Source of the DNA: Eubacterium sp.
GTDB taxonomy: Bacteria; Bacillota; Clostridia; Lachnospirales; Lachnospiraceae
Reading direction: 5' to 3'
Assembly: GCA_017406925.1 (NCBI GenBank)
Contig: JAFQXO010000011.1
Coordinates: 62,001-126,000 of the forward strand
DNA length: 64,000 bases
The notes beneath the pieces were generated by a model. It did no database searches. It was not told the origin of the DNA and saw only the letters and a list, made by a program, of their open reading frames with translations. This document shows positions 1 through 9,073 of this stretch, in pieces (the first letter of the stretch is position 1; every line of letters starts with the position of its first letter). Made by a program: the position numbers and the translations under genes.

Positions 1-638
1 TTACCAGGTGTTATCTCGTTTCTGAATGACTTTCCTATCTGGCCGATACCAAACGGAATCTTCTTTCTTGATGTACGTTGTACATTCTTAAAGTTTACGA
101 AGATACCCTGTGCTGTCTCAGGTCTTAAGTAAATAGTATCTGCTGCTTCTTCTGTAACACCCTGGAATGTCTTGAACATTAGGTTAAATGCACGGATGTC
201 TGTATAATTGTGCTCGCCACACTTAGGGCATTTGATATCGTTTTCTTCTATATAAGAAGCCATTTCTTCGAGCGTCCAACCATCGATAGCTTTTTCTGGT
301 TCTATCCCTTGCTCTTGCATATACTCTTCGATGATTTGGTCTGCTCTAAAACGTGAATGGCATTCTTTACAATCCATTAGTGGATCTGAGAAACTTCCCA
401 GGTGTCCTGATGCTACCCAAGTCTGTGGATTCATTAGTATCGCACAGTCTACTCCTACATTGTAAGGGTTTTCTTGGATGAACTTTTTCCACCAAGCCTG
501 CTTTACATTATTCTTGAGTTCCACTCCGAAATTTCCGTAGTCCCATGTATTGGCGAGGCCACCATAAATCTCTGAACCTGGGTATATAAATCCTCTGCTC
601 TTTGAGAGTGCTACTATTTTTTCCATTGTTAATTCCAT
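1..638 (-). CDS. glyS: Glycyl-tRNA synthetase (alpha2 type), N-terminal part
   Basis: Charges tRNA-Gly in the cytoplasm. The frame reads from ATG at 638 and runs off the left edge, so only about 212 residues are present. It begins [17 protein letters not shown] and then shows the class II alpha2 GlyRS signature: the [17 protein letters not shown] block, a CKEC pair and a CPKCG pair typical of the zinc-binding insertion, then the motif with RPETAQGIF. No in-frame stop occurs. The start lies only 15 bases after the stop of the upstream lipoprotein gene, with AGGATAGG ahead of it, so the two are probably co-transcribed. In many Firmicutes glyS follows recO directly; here three unrelated genes separate them. 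Identity is secure; an alternative start four codons in is possible. Confidence 0.93.
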   Translation of the reverse strand, partial: MELTMEKIVALSKSRGFIYPGSEIYGGLANTWDYGNFGVELKNNVKQAWWKKFIQENPYNVGVDCAILMNPQTWVASGHLGSFSDPLMDCKECHSRFRADQIIEEYMQEQGIEPEKAIDGWTLEEMASYIEENDIKCPKCGEHNYTDIRAFNLMFKTFQGVTEEAADTIYLRPETAQGIFVNFKNVQRTSRKKIPFGIGQIGKSFRNEITPG

Positions 639-653
639 GTCGTCTACCTATCC

Positions 654-1304
654 TTAATCTTCTTCTATATTATATACGACGTAACTCTTCTTATTCTTTT
701 TCGCATCCGTCGTGACTACTCCGTCTTCATTCATAGTACAATTGTCGGAGACATATAGGATGTCGCCGTCGACCTGCACTTGATATGCGCCCTTTACGAT
801 GAGAATCTTCTTGTTAAGTTTCTTGATGAACTTAGCTTTCACCGTATCACGAGAGAGCGTGTGATCCTCAGCGTCGACCTTCTTGAACTTACCCTTGATT
901 TTCGCATTCTCGTTCTCGGAAATAGGCCCAATGTAGAAGTTCTTATCGCCGAGATTGTTGTATGTAAGCATGTATGCCAAAAAATCATAGACCGTAATGA
1001 AGTCTATGGTGCATGTCGCCACCTCATCTTTCACATCAAAGTCATCCAGTTCTGCAGCGTCTGCCACTGAAGCTGTTGACTCATTAAAATCTGCGATTTC
1101 CTTTTCTATGTTATTTTTTAGTTGGTCTTCATTGTAATACTTCTCTTTGAATGTTTCACAAGCGCCATATGTGATAGTACCATCATCCTTGATGTATATG
1201 GCGTTCTGACCAGGCTCCATTTCTATGTCTCCCAGGGAGTTCCCGCACCCCACAAGACCTAGCGCCATAGCAAGTATCAACAATGTTGCTATCAGCTTTT
1301 TCAT
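654..1304 (-). CDS. Secreted lipoprotein of unknown function
   Basis: 216 residues. A lipoprotein signal peptide is clear: MKK, a hydrophobic run, then the lipobox L-V-G-C with Cys20 as the lipidation site, so the mature protein should be anchored to the outer face of the membrane. The rest is acidic to mixed, with no membrane segment and no motif I recognise; two cysteines (in GACETF and VATCTIDF) could pair. It has a good promoter of its own (1335-1363) and SD GAGGAG before ATG. It is followed 15 bases later by glyS, which may be carried on the same transcript. Function unknown. Confidence 0.85.
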   Translation of the reverse strand: MKKLIATLLILAMALGLVGCGNSLGDIEMEPGQNAIYIKDDGTITYGACETFKEKYYNEDQLKNNIEKEIADFNESTASVADAAELDDFDVKDEVATCTIDFITVYDFLAYMLTYNNLGDKNFYIGPISENENAKIKGKFKKVDAEDHTLSRDTVKAKFIKKLNKKILIVKGAYQVQVDGDILYVSDNCTMNEDGVVTTDAKKNKKSYVVYNIEED

Positions 1305-1334
1305 CGTGTATCTCCTCGTTTGTTCACTTGTTTT

Positions 1335-1363
1335 ATTTTATCGGAAAGAAGAGGGGTTTTCAA
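1335..1363 (-). promoter_or_regulatory. Sigma-A type promoter of the lipoprotein gene
   Basis: Read on the minus strand, TTGAAA (1363-1358) and TAAAAT (1340-1335) are separated by exactly 17 bases. It lies about 30 bases upstream of the lipoprotein ATG and after the Abi-gene terminator, so it should start the lipoprotein-glyS transcript. Confidence 0.65.
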
Positions 1364-1387
1364 CCAGTCTTACTCAAATCTTTAAAA

Positions 1388-1422
1388 ACAAAAAAATTAG
1401 AGCCACATCATCCGACGTGGCC
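1388..1422 (-). terminator. Rho-independent terminator after the Abi-type gene
   Basis: On the minus strand the arms GCCACGUC and GAUGUGGC (with one G-U pair) close an 8-bp stem over the loop GGAU, followed by UCUAAUUUUUUU. It ends the transcript of the Abi_2 gene about 50 bases past its stop. Confidence 0.7.
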
Positions 1423-1469
1423 CATATAAAACAAAACTAATTGTTTTTCTATGTGTCTAAATTGTACTA

Positions 1470-2396
1470 TTACCTAGTCCAGTTGTCAATAACCTTGTCA
1501 ATAAAATTAAAGGTTGATAGAATCATTTTGTTATTATCATAGTAATCTATATTCTTCATCATCCTTTCGCTAAACTCAAATAACAATTTATAACCCTTTT
1601 CCTTTACCCCTTCACTTGTAACAATAATATTATGAGTGTAAATCAATGTTGCAATCTGTTGAATTCTGGAATTACTCATTTTCTTAACCCTTGTTTGCTT
1701 TGAAAAATCTCCAATTTCAGATAACTTTTTCATAACTTCATCCCTCGGAGAATAAAGAGCTATGTTAGGTCTTAAATTATTTAATATACAACTACTATGA
1801 GCTGAAGCATTTCTTATATCCTTGCAAGTTTTTAGCAAAAAATGTTTATTTATCATTCTTTTTGAAGAATATCTTTCTGCACAGAACTTATAAAACGAAA
1901 CAAGTCTTCCAAATGGAATTAATTCAAGAAATACCCAAACCGGAAATGTATTATTATATTTTTCAAATAATTCTCCACAATACGGATTATACTTATTTCT
2001 TTTTATTTCATCCTTTATTTTCTTGCTTTGTCTTGCATTTAATGATTTCAGAAAATCATCGCAAATTTTATAACCATCCTCATGATTATCTTCAATAACT
2101 CTTAAAAGTTCCATTTTAGCATAATGTTCAATATTCAATGCCATCTGAACTATTGTATATCTTAACTTCATGTCAACTATGGCTAAATCCTTGAGGTATC
2201 CAAAATCCAGATTGATATATTTACCTTTACTATTTTTATCATAATTTTTTCTGTAGGATGACAATTTAAAAAAATTATTGTTATATTTTAAATAATGATA
2301 GGCCTCATCTTCCGACGAGACATTAAAAGTAATTCCTTTTTGTTTTAAGTGGTTAATTTGTTCACTTGTTGTCAATAGGGGTTTTCTGTTTTTCAT
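1470..2396 (-). CDS. Abi_2 (AbiD/AbiF-like) HEPN-type abortive-infection protein
   Basis: 308 residues, resembling the Abi_2 family of phage-resistance proteins. The N-terminal KPLLTTSEQINHLKQKGI, then EAYHYLKYNNNFFKLSSYRK and YINLDFGYLKDLAIVDMKLR, follow the usual Abi_2 order. The HEPN R-x4-H motif is visible as R195-N-A-S-A-H200, which suggests a metal-independent RNase that would act on RNA when triggered. It is noticeably AT-rich compared with its neighbours, has its own promoter and terminator, and sits between recO and glyS, which are usually adjacent: signs of acquisition by transfer. No strong Shine-Dalgarno precedes the ATG, so expression is probably low. No partner antitoxin gene is adjacent. 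Defence function is inferred from the family. Confidence 0.8.
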   Translation of the reverse strand: MKNRKPLLTTSEQINHLKQKGITFNVSSEDEAYHYLKYNNNFFKLSSYRKNYDKNSKGKYINLDFGYLKDLAIVDMKLRYTIVQMALNIEHYAKMELLRVIEDNHEDGYKICDDFLKSLNARQSKKIKDEIKRNKYNPYCGELFEKYNNTFPVWVFLELIPFGRLVSFYKFCAERYSSKRMINKHFLLKTCKDIRNASAHSSCILNNLRPNIALYSPRDEVMKKLSEIGDFSKQTRVKKMSNSRIQQIATLIYTHNIIVTSEGVKEKGYKLLFEFSERMMKNIDYYDNNKMILSTFNFIDKVIDNWTR

Positions 2397-2447
2397 ATCA
2401 TATAGTTTTCTTTCATCGTTAGTTGTTATCGAACATTTGTTTGCTTA

Positions 2448-2476
2448 ATATTATCACACATTATTTCATAAGACAA
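2448..2476 (-). promoter_or_regulatory. Promoter of the Abi_2 gene
   Basis: Minus-strand TTGTCT (2476-2471) and TAATAT (2453-2448) with a 17-base spacer, about 50 bases upstream of the Abi_2 start. Confidence 0.55.
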
Positions 2477-2529
2477 TAAATAAAAATAACTATACAAAAT
2501 AACATGTCCTCAAGGCAAAACGTTTCTAT

Positions 2530-2568
2530 CAAAAAAGAGGATATCACCTAAGTTAAGTGATATCCTCT
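2530..2568 (-). terminator. Terminator of trpB2
   Basis: A perfect 12-bp inverted repeat (AGAGGATATCAC at 2536-2547 and GTGATATCCTCT at 2557-2568) with a 9-base loop, followed on the minus strand by a T run. It lies about 30 bases beyond the trpB2 stop. Confidence 0.9.
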
Positions 2569-2599
2569 AGAAATTTTAGTATATGGTTTGCTAAGCTTT

Positions 2600-3970
2600 T
2601 TATACCTGTGGTAGTTTTGAGAGGCTCTTCTCGATTTCCTCATCAGATGGGATGTAATCTTCCATCTCGCCATTGTGGAACTTCTCGTAAGCCACCATAT
2701 CGAAGTATCCTGTACCTGTGAGGCCGAATACAATAGTCTTCTCCTCACCTGTCTCCTTGCATTTCAAAGCTTCATCGATAGCTACCTTGATAGCGTGTGA
2801 GCTCTCTGGTGCTGGAAGAATTCCTTCTATTCTAGCGAACTGCTCAGCTGCCTTGAATACATCTGTCTGAGCTGCTGTTCTAGCTTCCATCAAGCCATCG
2901 TCGTATAGCTGTGAAAGAACTGAACTCATACCATGGTATCTAAGTCCACCTGCGTGGTTAGGTGCTGGAATGAAACTTGAACCAAGTGTATACATCTTTG
3001 CCAATGGGCAAATAGCTCCTGTATCGCAGAAGTCATATGCATACTTACCACGTGTGAAACTTGGACATGACTGTGGCTCAACAGCGATAATCTCGTAATC
3101 AGCTTCGCCTCTAATCTTCTCTCCCATAAATGGTGCGATAAGTCCACCAAGGTTTGATCCACCACCTGCACATCCGATAATGATGTCAGCCTTCTCGCCA
3201 ACCTTATCGAGTGCTGCCTTGGCCTCCTGGCCAATGATAGACTGGTGAAGAAGTACCTGATTCAACACACTTCCCAATACATATCTGTAACCATCATGTG
3301 TTACTGCATCCTCTACAGCTTCTGAGATTGCACATCCCAAACTTCCTGTAGTTCCTGGGAATTCTGCATTGATTTTCTTTCCTACTTCTGTGTTCATTGA
3401 TGGTGAAGGTGTAACCTGTGCACCATATGTTCTCATAACTTCACGTCTGAATGGCTTCTGCTCGTATGAAACTTTAACCATATAAACCTTACAGTCTAAG
3501 TCAAAGTATGAACAAGCCATTGAAAGTGCTGTACCCCATTGACCAGCTCCAGTCTCTGTAGTCACGCCTTTCAAGCCCTGCTTCTTAGCGTAGTATGCTT
3601 GCGCAATAGCTGAATTAAGTTTGTGACTTCCACTAGTGTTGTTACCCTCGAACTTATAGTATATCTTAGCAGGTGTTCCGAGCTTCTCCTCTAGGCAGTA
3701 AGCTCTTACTAGTGGTGATGGGCGGTACATCTTGTAGAAATTTTGAATCTCTTCTGGTATCTCATAATCTCTCGTATCATTATCTAGTTCTTGTTTTACT
3801 AGGTCTTCACAAAATACTCCACTTAGTTCCTCAGCAGTCATTGGCTCGCCAGTACCAGGATTAAGAAGTGGTGCTGGTTTGTTCTTCATGTCTGCACGAA
3901 GGTTGTACCATGTCTTTGGCATCTCCGATTCTTCTAAATAAATTTTGTACGGAATCTCTTTGTTTGGCAT
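2600..3970 (-). CDS. trpB: Tryptophan synthase beta-like PLP enzyme (TrpB2)
   Basis: 456 residues. It condenses indole with serine to make tryptophan, or acts as an indole-salvage enzyme; it belongs to the TrpB2 (TIGR01415) branch rather than the TrpAB-complex branch. Diagnostic features are the longer N-terminus (IPYKIYLEESEMPKTWYN), RPSPLVRAYCLEEKL, the PLP lysine in NNTSGSHKLNSA, the ETGAGQWG loop and the phosphate-binding GCAGGGSNLGG. The ATG at 3970 is chosen because AGGAGG stands 7 bases upstream; an open frame continues 49 codons further back but runs through the T-box terminator and is not real. No trpA or other trp gene is nearby, so it probably works alone. Expression is controlled by the Trp-specific T-box immediately upstream. 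Confidence 0.93.
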   Translation of the reverse strand: MPNKEIPYKIYLEESEMPKTWYNLRADMKNKPAPLLNPGTGEPMTAEELSGVFCEDLVKQELDNDTRDYEIPEEIQNFYKMYRPSPLVRAYCLEEKLGTPAKIYYKFEGNNTSGSHKLNSAIAQAYYAKKQGLKGVTTETGAGQWGTALSMACSYFDLDCKVYMVKVSYEQKPFRREVMRTYGAQVTPSPSMNTEVGKKINAEFPGTTGSLGCAISEAVEDAVTHDGYRYVLGSVLNQVLLHQSIIGQEAKAALDKVGEKADIIIGCAGGGSNLGGLIAPFMGEKIRGEADYEIIAVEPQSCPSFTRGKYAYDFCDTGAICPLAKMYTLGSSFIPAPNHAGGLRYHGMSSVLSQLYDDGLMEARTAAQTDVFKAAEQFARIEGILPAPESSHAIKVAIDEALKCKETGEEKTIVFGLTGTGYFDMVAYEKFHNGEMEDYIPSDEEIEKSLSKLPQV

Positions 3971-4023
3971 AGTGTTGCCTCCTTTCAAATAAATACATTT
4001 TTTGGAACATGTTTTTTTGTATA

Positions 4024-4293
4024 AAAAAATCCTGTCCCAGTAAAATGCTGGGACAGGAACTATATTCTTTCCTGCGGTGCCACCCGGCTTGACATCTTCT
4101 GATGCCCTCTCACACATACTATCATATGCTGACCTTTGTTATCGAAGCGTCATCTCCGTCTCGCATACTCTGCTTTCGCATTTCCGCTCGCCCTCGGAAG
4201 TCCATTCGGTTCTGTCTCGCTGCCGCAATCTCACCATCTGCGACTCTCTGTATAGTGAGGTGGTAGAACTTACTTACTCTTCCTCATCAGTTG
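4024..4293 (-). ncRNA. T-box leader, tryptophan-specific, of trpB2
   Basis: Read on the minus strand. The conserved T-box GGGTGGCACCGC lies at 4085-4074, followed by a terminator (CCTGTCCCAG / CTGGGACAGG, 4031-4057) and a T run at 4029-4024. The stem I region has AGAGAGTCGCAGATGGTGAG and then a specifier context GAA-TGG-A, giving codon UGG (Trp) at 4204-4202. The antiterminator bulge reads UGGC, whose C matches the discriminator base G73 of tRNA-Trp; specifier and bulge therefore agree independently. When uncharged tRNA-Trp accumulates, the antiterminator should form and trpB2 be transcribed. The leader fills the whole 400-base gap between recO and trpB2. Confidence 0.93.
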
Positions 4294-4299
4294 TGTAAA

Positions 4300-4328
4300 A
4301 TTTTATAGCATATCTTTTTATTTGTCAA
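4300..4328 (-). promoter_or_regulatory. Promoter of the trpB2 T-box transcript
   Basis: Minus-strand TTGACA (4328-4323) and TAAAAT (4305-4300) with a 17-base spacer, placing the start just ahead of T-box stem I. Confidence 0.75.
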
Positions 4329-4371
4329 CAATTATTTTTATAATCTGTCAAATTTATAGTTTGTCACGTTT

Positions 4372-5109
4372 CTACTCTGTCACAAGTTCTAATGAGTTGA
4401 ATTTCTTATCAACGTGTTGGTTTACATAACTTTCTATGATTCCATCTAGTTTTTCAAGAACTTCTTCTGTTACATTGAATGAGAATAACTTGTTTATATC
4501 CGATGTGACAATGTACTGAAAAGCGTAAAGCGTGGACTGATCCACTTGATACTTTTCAGAAACTTTGCCATGACAGTTCTCACAAACCATTCCATTGTGC
4601 TGCACATCAAAGTAGTCGAGGTTTTCTTTCGAGCCACATTTCACACAACTAAACAATTCCGGAAATAGTCCGTTTAGTTCTAGCATTTTTAATTCGTAAA
4701 CTCTTCTAATAAGTCTGGCTGGAATCTCTGCTTTTGCAAGCACCTTCATCGAGAAGTATAAAAGTTTTAGCATATCCCCTGCTTCTAATCCATCTTTTCC
4801 AAAGTAGTCAGCAAACTCTAGAAGATACATTCCCATATACATTGAATCTATATCTGTCATACTATTGCTGAAATAGTCACTTATTTTCATCGAAGATACA
4901 CTAAATGAGTTGCGTCCACGATAGAGCGTGAATTCTCCGAATGCCATTGGCTGGGAACCAGCCAAGAAAGGACTGTTCGGCTTTCGCGCGCCTCTTGCGA
5001 ACGCAGAAATCTTGCCCTCCTCTTTTGTGAGGATGACTAAGCGCTTGTCGTATTCACCTATGTCCATAGTGGAGATTACCATCCCCAACACTGTTACGTT
5101 TTCTGACAT
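4372..5109 (-). CDS. recO: DNA repair protein RecO
   Basis: 245 residues; recombination mediator that anneals single strands and loads RecA with RecR in the RecFOR pathway. The N-terminal OB fold (TVLGMVISTMDIGEYDKRLVILTKEEGKISAFARGARKPNS) is typical, and the C-terminal half carries the zinc site CVKC...CENC. An ATG six codons upstream (5127) is in frame, but the chosen ATG starts 2 bases after the era stop with AAGGA ahead of it, the usual coupled arrangement. Era and recO form a conserved pair. Confidence 0.95.
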   Translation of the reverse strand: MSENVTVLGMVISTMDIGEYDKRLVILTKEEGKISAFARGARKPNSPFLAGSQPMAFGEFTLYRGRNSFSVSSMKISDYFSNSMTDIDSMYMGMYLLEFADYFGKDGLEAGDMLKLLYFSMKVLAKAEIPARLIRRVYELKMLELNGLFPELFSCVKCGSKENLDYFDVQHNGMVCENCHGKVSEKYQVDQSTLYAFQYIVTSDINKLFSFNVTEEVLEKLDGIIESYVNQHVDKKFNSLELVTE

Positions 5110-5110
5110 C

Positions 5111-6010
5111 TTATTCCTTAAAACCAAAATTTTTCATCATCAGTTCGTTCTCGCGCCAGTCTTTTCTGACCTTAACCCAGAGTTGAAGATTTACTTTCAT
5201 GTCCAATTGCTGCTCAATCTCATAGCGAGCGTTGCTGCCAATCTTCTTGAGCATCGCGCCCTTCTTTCCAATAATAATCGCCTTATGCGAATCGCGCTCG
5301 CAAACAATAGTGGCTTCGATGTCCATGATTTTCTTCTTGCCACTTCGCTCCTTCATTGATTCGACCGTCACGGCAATTCCGTGCGGCACTTCTTCGTTCA
5401 ACGCATGGAGCGCCTTCTCTCGAATCAGTTCCGCCACAATCTGTCTCATCGGCTGATCCGTCACTGTATCCTCATCGTAATACATCGGTCCGTTTTCTAG
5501 ATATTTAAAAATCTGTTCCACAAGAGTATCCGTTCCCTCGCCCTTCAGAGCTGAGAGCGGAACGATTTCATCGAAGTTGTAAATCTTGCGGTACGCATCT
5601 ATGAATTCTAGAATCTCCTCTTTCTTCACGGTGTCGATTTTATTGATTACCAAAATCACAGGCACGTCGATACTCTTCAGTTGCTCCGCAATGTGCTGCT
5701 CGCCCGCACCAATGAATGTGTCAGGCTCTACGAGCCAGACAATGAGGTCAACTTCCTTCAAGGTCTTCGACGCAACACTTACCATATACTCACCGAGGCG
5801 GTTCTTCGCCTTGTGAATACCTGGCGTGTCGAGGAAAACAATCTGTCCCTCATCGCAAGTATACACTGTCTGTATTTTGTTTCTTGTGGTTTGAGGTTTC
5901 TTTGAAGTAATCGCAATCTTCTGGCCGATGATTTGATTCATCAATGTGGACTTTCCTACATTGGGACGGCCAATCAATGCAACGAAACCTGATTTGAAAT
6001 TTTGATCCAT
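5111..6010 (-). CDS. era: GTPase Era
   Basis: 299 residues. Essential GTPase that binds 16S rRNA and helps mature the 30S subunit. G1 GRPNVGKST (about residues 14-22), G3 DTPGIH and G4 NKID are intact, followed by the C-terminal KH domain containing IIIGKKGAMLKKIGSNAR. Length is typical. The downstream recO starts within 2 bases of the stop. Confidence 0.97.
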   Translation of the reverse strand: MDQNFKSGFVALIGRPNVGKSTLMNQIIGQKIAITSKKPQTTRNKIQTVYTCDEGQIVFLDTPGIHKAKNRLGEYMVSVASKTLKEVDLIVWLVEPDTFIGAGEQHIAEQLKSIDVPVILVINKIDTVKKEEILEFIDAYRKIYNFDEIVPLSALKGEGTDTLVEQIFKYLENGPMYYDEDTVTDQPMRQIVAELIREKALHALNEEVPHGIAVTVESMKERSGKKKIMDIEATIVCERDSHKAIIIGKKGAMLKKIGSNARYEIEQQLDMKVNLQLWVKVRKDWRENELMMKNFGFKE

Positions 6011-6058
6011 AAAAACCTTTCTATTTTGAAATATAGTTTGTTCAGTTCTCTATGTTTT

Positions 6059-9025
6059 TTACAATTCTATAAAGCTATCAAACAAATCTTTCGACTCTTC
6101 TATCTGTGTCTTGCCACCAACTACACAGATATAATTCTGATTCATTGCGTCTCGCACAAGAGGCGCAAATGCTCTTATATCTTCTGGCGTAGCGTTAAGA
6201 ATTCGCGCTCTATTCTTCTTCAGTTCATCATACGTTATGCCTTTCCAATAAAAGGTGAGTTCCCTAGTAGCCTGCGCTGACGGGGTCTTCGGTCTGTCGA
6301 CATCACTCATAGTTCCAATGATGAACTTTCGCATATCGTGCTCGCTCACATCAAAGTTTTCAATATAATCTGCAGCCGACATATAAACATCATTAGTCTT
6401 CTTTAAATTCGGATCTCTGAATGATGTAAAGGTCGCATCTCCGCTGGAAGTGAAAATAGAATTACAGCCGTACGCTCCACCGAGCACGCGAATGTTGTTC
6501 CAGAGATAATCGGTCTTTAAGATTTGCGATAGAACATTTCGAACGCCACGGAAGATTTCTTTAATCTCATCATACTTTTCTTCCTTTCCGAGCGCAAAGT
6601 TTCCAACGCGTGCAACATACTGAACCTGACTAGGAGTAATGATAGCTTCATTCTTTCGTTCAGGTTTGTAATCTTGGTCTGCGTCAGGCCTGCTCTCTAT
6701 CTCTTCTCGTATATTGCTATCAAACATAGCGTCTCTGAAAGCTTTCGAGTACTTTTTCATTTCTTCAAAACTCTCTTTGCTTCCAGCGTAATTTATTAGA
6801 ATGCTGTCCTTGTTGAAAACATAAGACATCATTTCTTTTATAATCTTTATTAGCTCGTCCTTATTCTCGTCGAATGATTCGAGGGTCTTTTTCATATTGC
6901 CGAAGGCAGCCAAGCCTGTAACTTGATCTTTAAAATATGAAACTTCGTTAAAGTATGACTCGGCTCTAGTCGCTGCCGTCTCGTCGCCGTTGGAAACAAT
7001 AGTCTCGCGCTGGCGAGAAATGTTCTCCTCTACCAACTCCTTCAAGTGCTTGGTATCAGAAAGGTCGAGCTGTGTGATAAACTCCTGCGCGATATCAAAG
7101 ACATACGGGATGTTTTCGTACAGCACCTTCGAGCCGATAACCATTTTTTGAAACATCTCATTCGTCGTAAGATTTCTATCAGCCGCCATAGCGATGTTCA
7201 TGCCACCGAGTTTCATTCCCAACTCTTGGTTCAGTTCGGCGTAAGTGTGGCTGTCCGTGTCCATACTCAAAAACATCATCTTAATATAACCCAAGTATGG
7301 GAGATACTTATACGGAATCTTCGAGATGTCGAAGACAATGTCAATATAAGCGATTCCATTCGTCTCGATGTCGGAGTAAAGATATTTGATGCCATCTTCC
7401 TCTATGAGTTTTCCTTTAATCGGTTTTGGATCAGGATTGATATCGCTGATTTTCAAAACTGGAATAGTATCTAAAAGTTCCTCCGGTGTCTCTTCAGACT
7501 GGTATGCTTTCAACTCTTTAGTCTGCTCTACGAGTTCTTGTATTTCTTCATCTTTCAGATGTGATTTTTGTTCTTGAAGTTGGTCGTGAAGCTTCTGCTC
7601 TTTTTCTTGGAGCAACCCTTTCTTAGGAACCATAGTGATGAGGGCTCGTCTTTCATTGTCGAAGATATACTCTCTTAAGATATCGTCGAAGTAGTCCGTA
7701 TCGATGAGGCTTTCGAGTTCAGCCATCACCTTATCCGTCTCGAACAGATCGAGAACTTTGCTCTCATCGTAGAACCATAGGTTGTAGGCCGAAAAACCGC
7801 GCATCAATCCCTTCGGATAGCGGCCGAAGTCCGACTCCTTAAGTTTAAACTTCTCACTTATGATTCTACTCTTTAGGGTTTCTTTATCTAGACCGTCGGC
7901 GATAATCTTGCTTAAAGTCTCATTGACGATTTTTTTAAACTGCTCCTGGCAATTTGGTTTTGCACTCTTAACTGTGATGTTGTAAACACATTGACGAATG
8001 TCATTTTCAAAATAACTGTAAACCTCAGTTCCAATGCCTGATTTGATTAGCGCTTCTTTAAGAGGCGCACCTGGCATATCCATAAGTGCGTAGTCTATTG
8101 TCGCAAATGCAGCGCTAAGTTTGATATCACTGTTGTCGAACAGCGCATAGTTTAAAGAATAGAGATAAGACTCTTCCTCGTTGTCGCCGTCTGTGATTGG
8201 ATAGTCGACCTCGACTTCCTTCGTCTCTTTGGCAGCTTCTGAATATGGAACTTCCGTGTCTACTTCCAGATAGTCGTAATCGCTCAAATAGTTTTCATCG
8301 ATCCACTTAAGGCGCTCTACCAAATCCATGTCGCCGTATAGATAAATAAAACTGTTTGATGGATGATAATGCTTGCGATGTGTGTCTAGATACTTTTCAT
8401 ATGTTAGTTCAGGAATAAAGTCTGGATTTCCACCTGACTCATTCGCATAAATGCTGTCTGGGAAAAGTGTAGATAAAGCTTTTTTATCTGCTAGATTTTC
8501 CACACTTGAATAGACGCCTTTCATTTCGTTGTAAACGATTCCATTGACCTTTAGGTCATCCTCTGGAGAATCGAGTTCGTAATGCCAACCCTCCTGCTTG
8601 AAAATCTTTTCTTCCTTATATATGTTTGGACGAAAAACTGCGTCCATATAAACGCTCATTAGATTCTTGAAGTCCACGTCATTCGTGCTCGCCACCGGAT
8701 AAAGAGTCCTATCCGGATAAGTGAGGGCGTTTAGGAAAGTGTTCATCGAACCCTTCGCGAGTTCCATAAACGGATCCTTCACCAGATACTTCTCAGAACC
8801 ACAAAGCACTGTGTGCTCAATTATATGAAACACGCCTGTGTCATCTTGTGCGGGCGTGCGAAAACTAACGGTGAAAACTTTGTTGTCATCATCGTTTTCC
8901 AAAAGCAAGATATGTGCCTTCGTTTTTTTATGTGCAAGAATCCATCCCTTAGATTTGATATCAGGAATATCCCTACACTCTAGAACCTCGTAGGTCCCTA
9001 ATTTTTCAATATCGGTTTTGTCCAT
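6059..9025 (-). CDS. M16C insulinase-family metalloprotease (PreP-like)
   Basis: 988 residues. Zinc peptidase of the pitrilysin/presequence-protease group, expected to degrade peptides inside its two-half chamber. The inverted zinc motif H67-I-I-E-H71 sits near the N-terminus, followed by VLCGSEKYLVKDPFMELAKGS, the family hallmark. The middle holds a long charged coiled segment (EKEQKLHDQLQEQKSHLKDEEIQELVEQ), the hinge of M16C proteins. There is no signal peptide, so it is cytoplasmic. The ATG at 9025 is preceded by GGAGGG at a 3-base distance; an upstream start would be eleven codons earlier without SD support. It lies upstream of era on the same strand. Confidence 0.93.
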   Translation of the reverse strand: MDKTDIEKLGTYEVLECRDIPDIKSKGWILAHKKTKAHILLLENDDDNKVFTVSFRTPAQDDTGVFHIIEHTVLCGSEKYLVKDPFMELAKGSMNTFLNALTYPDRTLYPVASTNDVDFKNLMSVYMDAVFRPNIYKEEKIFKQEGWHYELDSPEDDLKVNGIVYNEMKGVYSSVENLADKKALSTLFPDSIYANESGGNPDFIPELTYEKYLDTHRKHYHPSNSFIYLYGDMDLVERLKWIDENYLSDYDYLEVDTEVPYSEAAKETKEVEVDYPITDGDNEEESYLYSLNYALFDNSDIKLSAAFATIDYALMDMPGAPLKEALIKSGIGTEVYSYFENDIRQCVYNITVKSAKPNCQEQFKKIVNETLSKIIADGLDKETLKSRIISEKFKLKESDFGRYPKGLMRGFSAYNLWFYDESKVLDLFETDKVMAELESLIDTDYFDDILREYIFDNERRALITMVPKKGLLQEKEQKLHDQLQEQKSHLKDEEIQELVEQTKELKAYQSEETPEELLDTIPVLKISDINPDPKPIKGKLIEEDGIKYLYSDIETNGIAYIDIVFDISKIPYKYLPYLGYIKMMFLSMDTDSHTYAELNQELGMKLGGMNIAMAADRNLTTNEMFQKMVIGSKVLYENIPYVFDIAQEFITQLDLSDTKHLKELVEENISRQRETIVSNGDETAATRAESYFNEVSYFKDQVTGLAAFGNMKKTLESFDENKDELIKIIKEMMSYVFNKDSILINYAGSKESFEEMKKYSKAFRDAMFDSNIREEIESRPDADQDYKPERKNEAIITPSQVQYVARVGNFALGKEEKYDEIKEIFRGVRNVLSQILKTDYLWNNIRVLGGAYGCNSIFTSSGDATFTSFRDPNLKKTNDVYMSAADYIENFDVSEHDMRKFIIGTMSDVDRPKTPSAQATRELTFYWKGITYDELKKNRARILNATPEDIRAFAPLVRDAMNQNYICVVGGKTQIEESKDLFDSFIEL

Positions 9026-9073
9026 AAACCCTCCAGTTTCCAACCTTGATTTTACCACAATTTGAGAGCATAT

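Noticed and set aside
3971..4117. 49-codon N-terminal extension of trpB2
   Set aside because: The frame runs through the T-box terminator; the ATG at 3970 has an ideal SD.
4077..4298. Plus-strand frame of 73 codons over the T-box
   Set aside because: It is the reverse of the structured RNA leader.
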